DNA of 5,440 nt from Desulfatibacillaceae bacterium. Lineage in GTDB: Bacteria > Desulfobacterota > Desulfobacteria > Desulfobacterales > Desulfatibacillaceae. Below, in pieces: positions 5,171 through 5,440 of this stretch; within the stretch, counting starts at the first letter, position 1; each line of letters starts with the position of its first letter. The DNA is taken from contig JASEHB010000195.1 of the NCBI GenBank assembly GCA_030018745.1, forward strand, positions 1-5,440. The letters run 5' to 3'. The notes under the pieces are model-generated. The model searched no databases and was not told the origin of the DNA. It saw only the letters and a program-made list of their open reading frames with translations. Made by a program: the position numbers and the translations under genes.

Positions 5171-5188
5171 CCTCCTGCAAAAGGGAGG
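5171..5188 (-). promoter_or_regulatory. Hairpin covering the fimT Shine-Dalgarno sequence
   Basis: In the mRNA, CCTCC (5188-5184) can pair with GGAGG (5175-5171) across an 8-base loop. The 3' arm is the fimT ribosome-binding site itself, so folding would hide it and limit initiation. The complementarity is exact; a regulatory use is inferred and would make the whole operon translation-controlled if pilV and pilW are coupled. Confidence 0.45.
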
Positions 5189-5236
5189 CAGCTGCAAAGC
5201 ACAAACAGCAGCAATGGAAAATCGCCGGTGTTATCC

Positions 5237-5302
5237 TTCAGGGTTGCGGGTTTGGCTCTGTTTTGACCCGCCTGAACCCCATAAGGGGCACCCGGACGCG
5301 GG
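5237..5302 (-). ncRNA. Candidate structured leader RNA (three adjoining hairpins)
   Basis: The fimT leader can form three hairpins in a row. In transcript order they are CCCG/CGGG (5302-5291, 4-base loop), CCCC/GGGG (5288-5277, loop TTAT), and an 11-bp stem made of TTCAGG/CCTGAA plus CGGGT/ACCCG (5276-5266 with 5251-5237) with a 4-base bulge and a 14-base A-rich loop. The second and third abut with no unpaired base, so they could stack. No match to the c-di-GMP or cGAMP (GEMM) riboswitch core, which would be a natural guess upstream of pilin genes, was recognised. It may be a cis-regulatory element, an mRNA stabiliser, or chance pairing in GC-rich sequence. Confidence 0.4.
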
Positions 5303-5332
5303 ACAAAAAGCAAAAAACCCTCTCTGTTAAGT

Positions 5333-5361
5333 AATATAAATCAAATCAAGCGCTATTTCAA
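5333..5361 (-). promoter_or_regulatory. Sigma70-type promoter of the fimT-pilV-pilW operon
   Basis: On the minus strand TTGAAA (5361-5356), a 17-base spacer and TATATT (5338-5333) form a good housekeeping promoter. The expected start near 5326 leaves a leader of about 165 bases before the fimT ATG. No sigma54 GG-N10-GC element, common for major pilin genes, was seen. Assigned by consensus and position. Confidence 0.65.
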
Positions 5362-5375
5362 CAACAAAGAAACCC

Positions 5376-5399
5376 AAAAAAGGTGAAACGCCTCTCACC
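5376..5399 (-). terminator. Terminator-like hairpin for a gene to the right
   Basis: On the minus strand GGTGA (5399-5395), an 8-base loop and TCACC (5386-5382) are followed by six T (5381-5376). It could end a minus-strand gene beyond the window and insulate the pilin promoter 15 bases further on. The stem is only five pairs, plus one possible G-U pair. Confidence 0.45.
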
Positions 5400-5403
5400 A
5401 AAG

Positions 5404-5423
5404 GGGTGAAACCCGTTTTTTTT
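5404..5423 (+). terminator. Terminator-like hairpin with T8 on the plus strand
   Basis: GGGT (5404-5407), a GAA loop and ACCC (5411-5414) are followed by G and eight T (5416-5423). The stem is short but the T-run is strong. No plus-strand gene ends here, so it would stop antisense transcription or be part of a two-way terminator with the minus-strand hairpin next to it. A perfect 14-bp palindrome follows at 5424-5437. Confidence 0.35.
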
Positions 5424-5440
5424 GCCTTTGCAAAGGCCCG

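Noticed and set aside
5161..5313. N-terminal extension of fimT to the TTG at 5313
   Set aside because: It would bury the prepilin leader behind 51 extra residues and cover the leader RNA; ATG 5160 has a strong AGGAGG and a normal class III leader.
5161..5330. GEMM (c-di-GMP/cGAMP) riboswitch in the fimT leader
   Set aside because: Looked for the conserved GEMM core with its GGACGCAAAGCC-like segment on the transcript strand; only an unrelated GGACGCGGG appears, on the opposite strand.
5051..5334. Plus-strand frames opposite the fimT start and leader
   Set aside because: They are antisense to fimT and the leader, low in complexity and without a ribosome site or recognisable domain.

Overview
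The window has about eight protein-coding genes at close to even GC. It looks like an ordinary chromosomal stretch from a free-living Gram-negative bacterium. The minor-pilin set (FimT/GspH-type, PilV, PilW), the PerR-catalase pair and the style of the small membrane proteins suggest Desulfobacterota (former Deltaproteobacteria, sulfate-reducer-like). This placement is inferred from protein character alone and is not firm below phylum. No insertion sequences, phage genes, CRISPR, tRNA or rRNA were seen.

Left part (1-2152, all on the minus strand): the first 160 bases hold the start of a GNAT acetyltransferase that runs off the window edge. A strong 12-bp hairpin separates it from a two-gene oxidative-stress operon, transcribed perR then katA. 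The PerR-type repressor keeps all five residues of the regulatory metal site and the zinc-binding cysteines. It has a near-consensus promoter (TTGACA, 17 bp, AATAAT) whose -10 box lies inside a perfect inverted repeat, which suggests peroxide-responsive autoregulation that includes the catalase.

Middle part (2153-3568): diverging from perR on the plus strand is a small protein of the T4 endonuclease V-like pyrimidine-dimer glycosylase family, followed by an uncharacterised four-helix membrane protein. That protein converges on a minus-strand SdpI-family membrane protein, and their stop codons overlap.

Right part (3640-5440, minus strand): a compact minor-pilin operon, fimT-pilV-pilW. All three proteins carry a class III prepilin cleavage site with Glu at mature position 5. 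The operon has a good sigma70-type promoter (TTGAAA, 17 bp, TATATT), then a leader of about 165 nt that can fold into three adjoining hairpins plus a fourth that would pair with the fimT Shine-Dalgarno sequence. It ends at a terminator-like hairpin with the pilW stop codon in its loop. A cluster of terminator-like hairpins lies upstream of the promoter at the window edge.

Most of the content is of known type. The best candidate for something undescribed is the structured fimT leader, which does not match the c-di-GMP or cGAMP riboswitch motifs I could recall. It rests on base pairing seen by eye and has not been tested by covariation.
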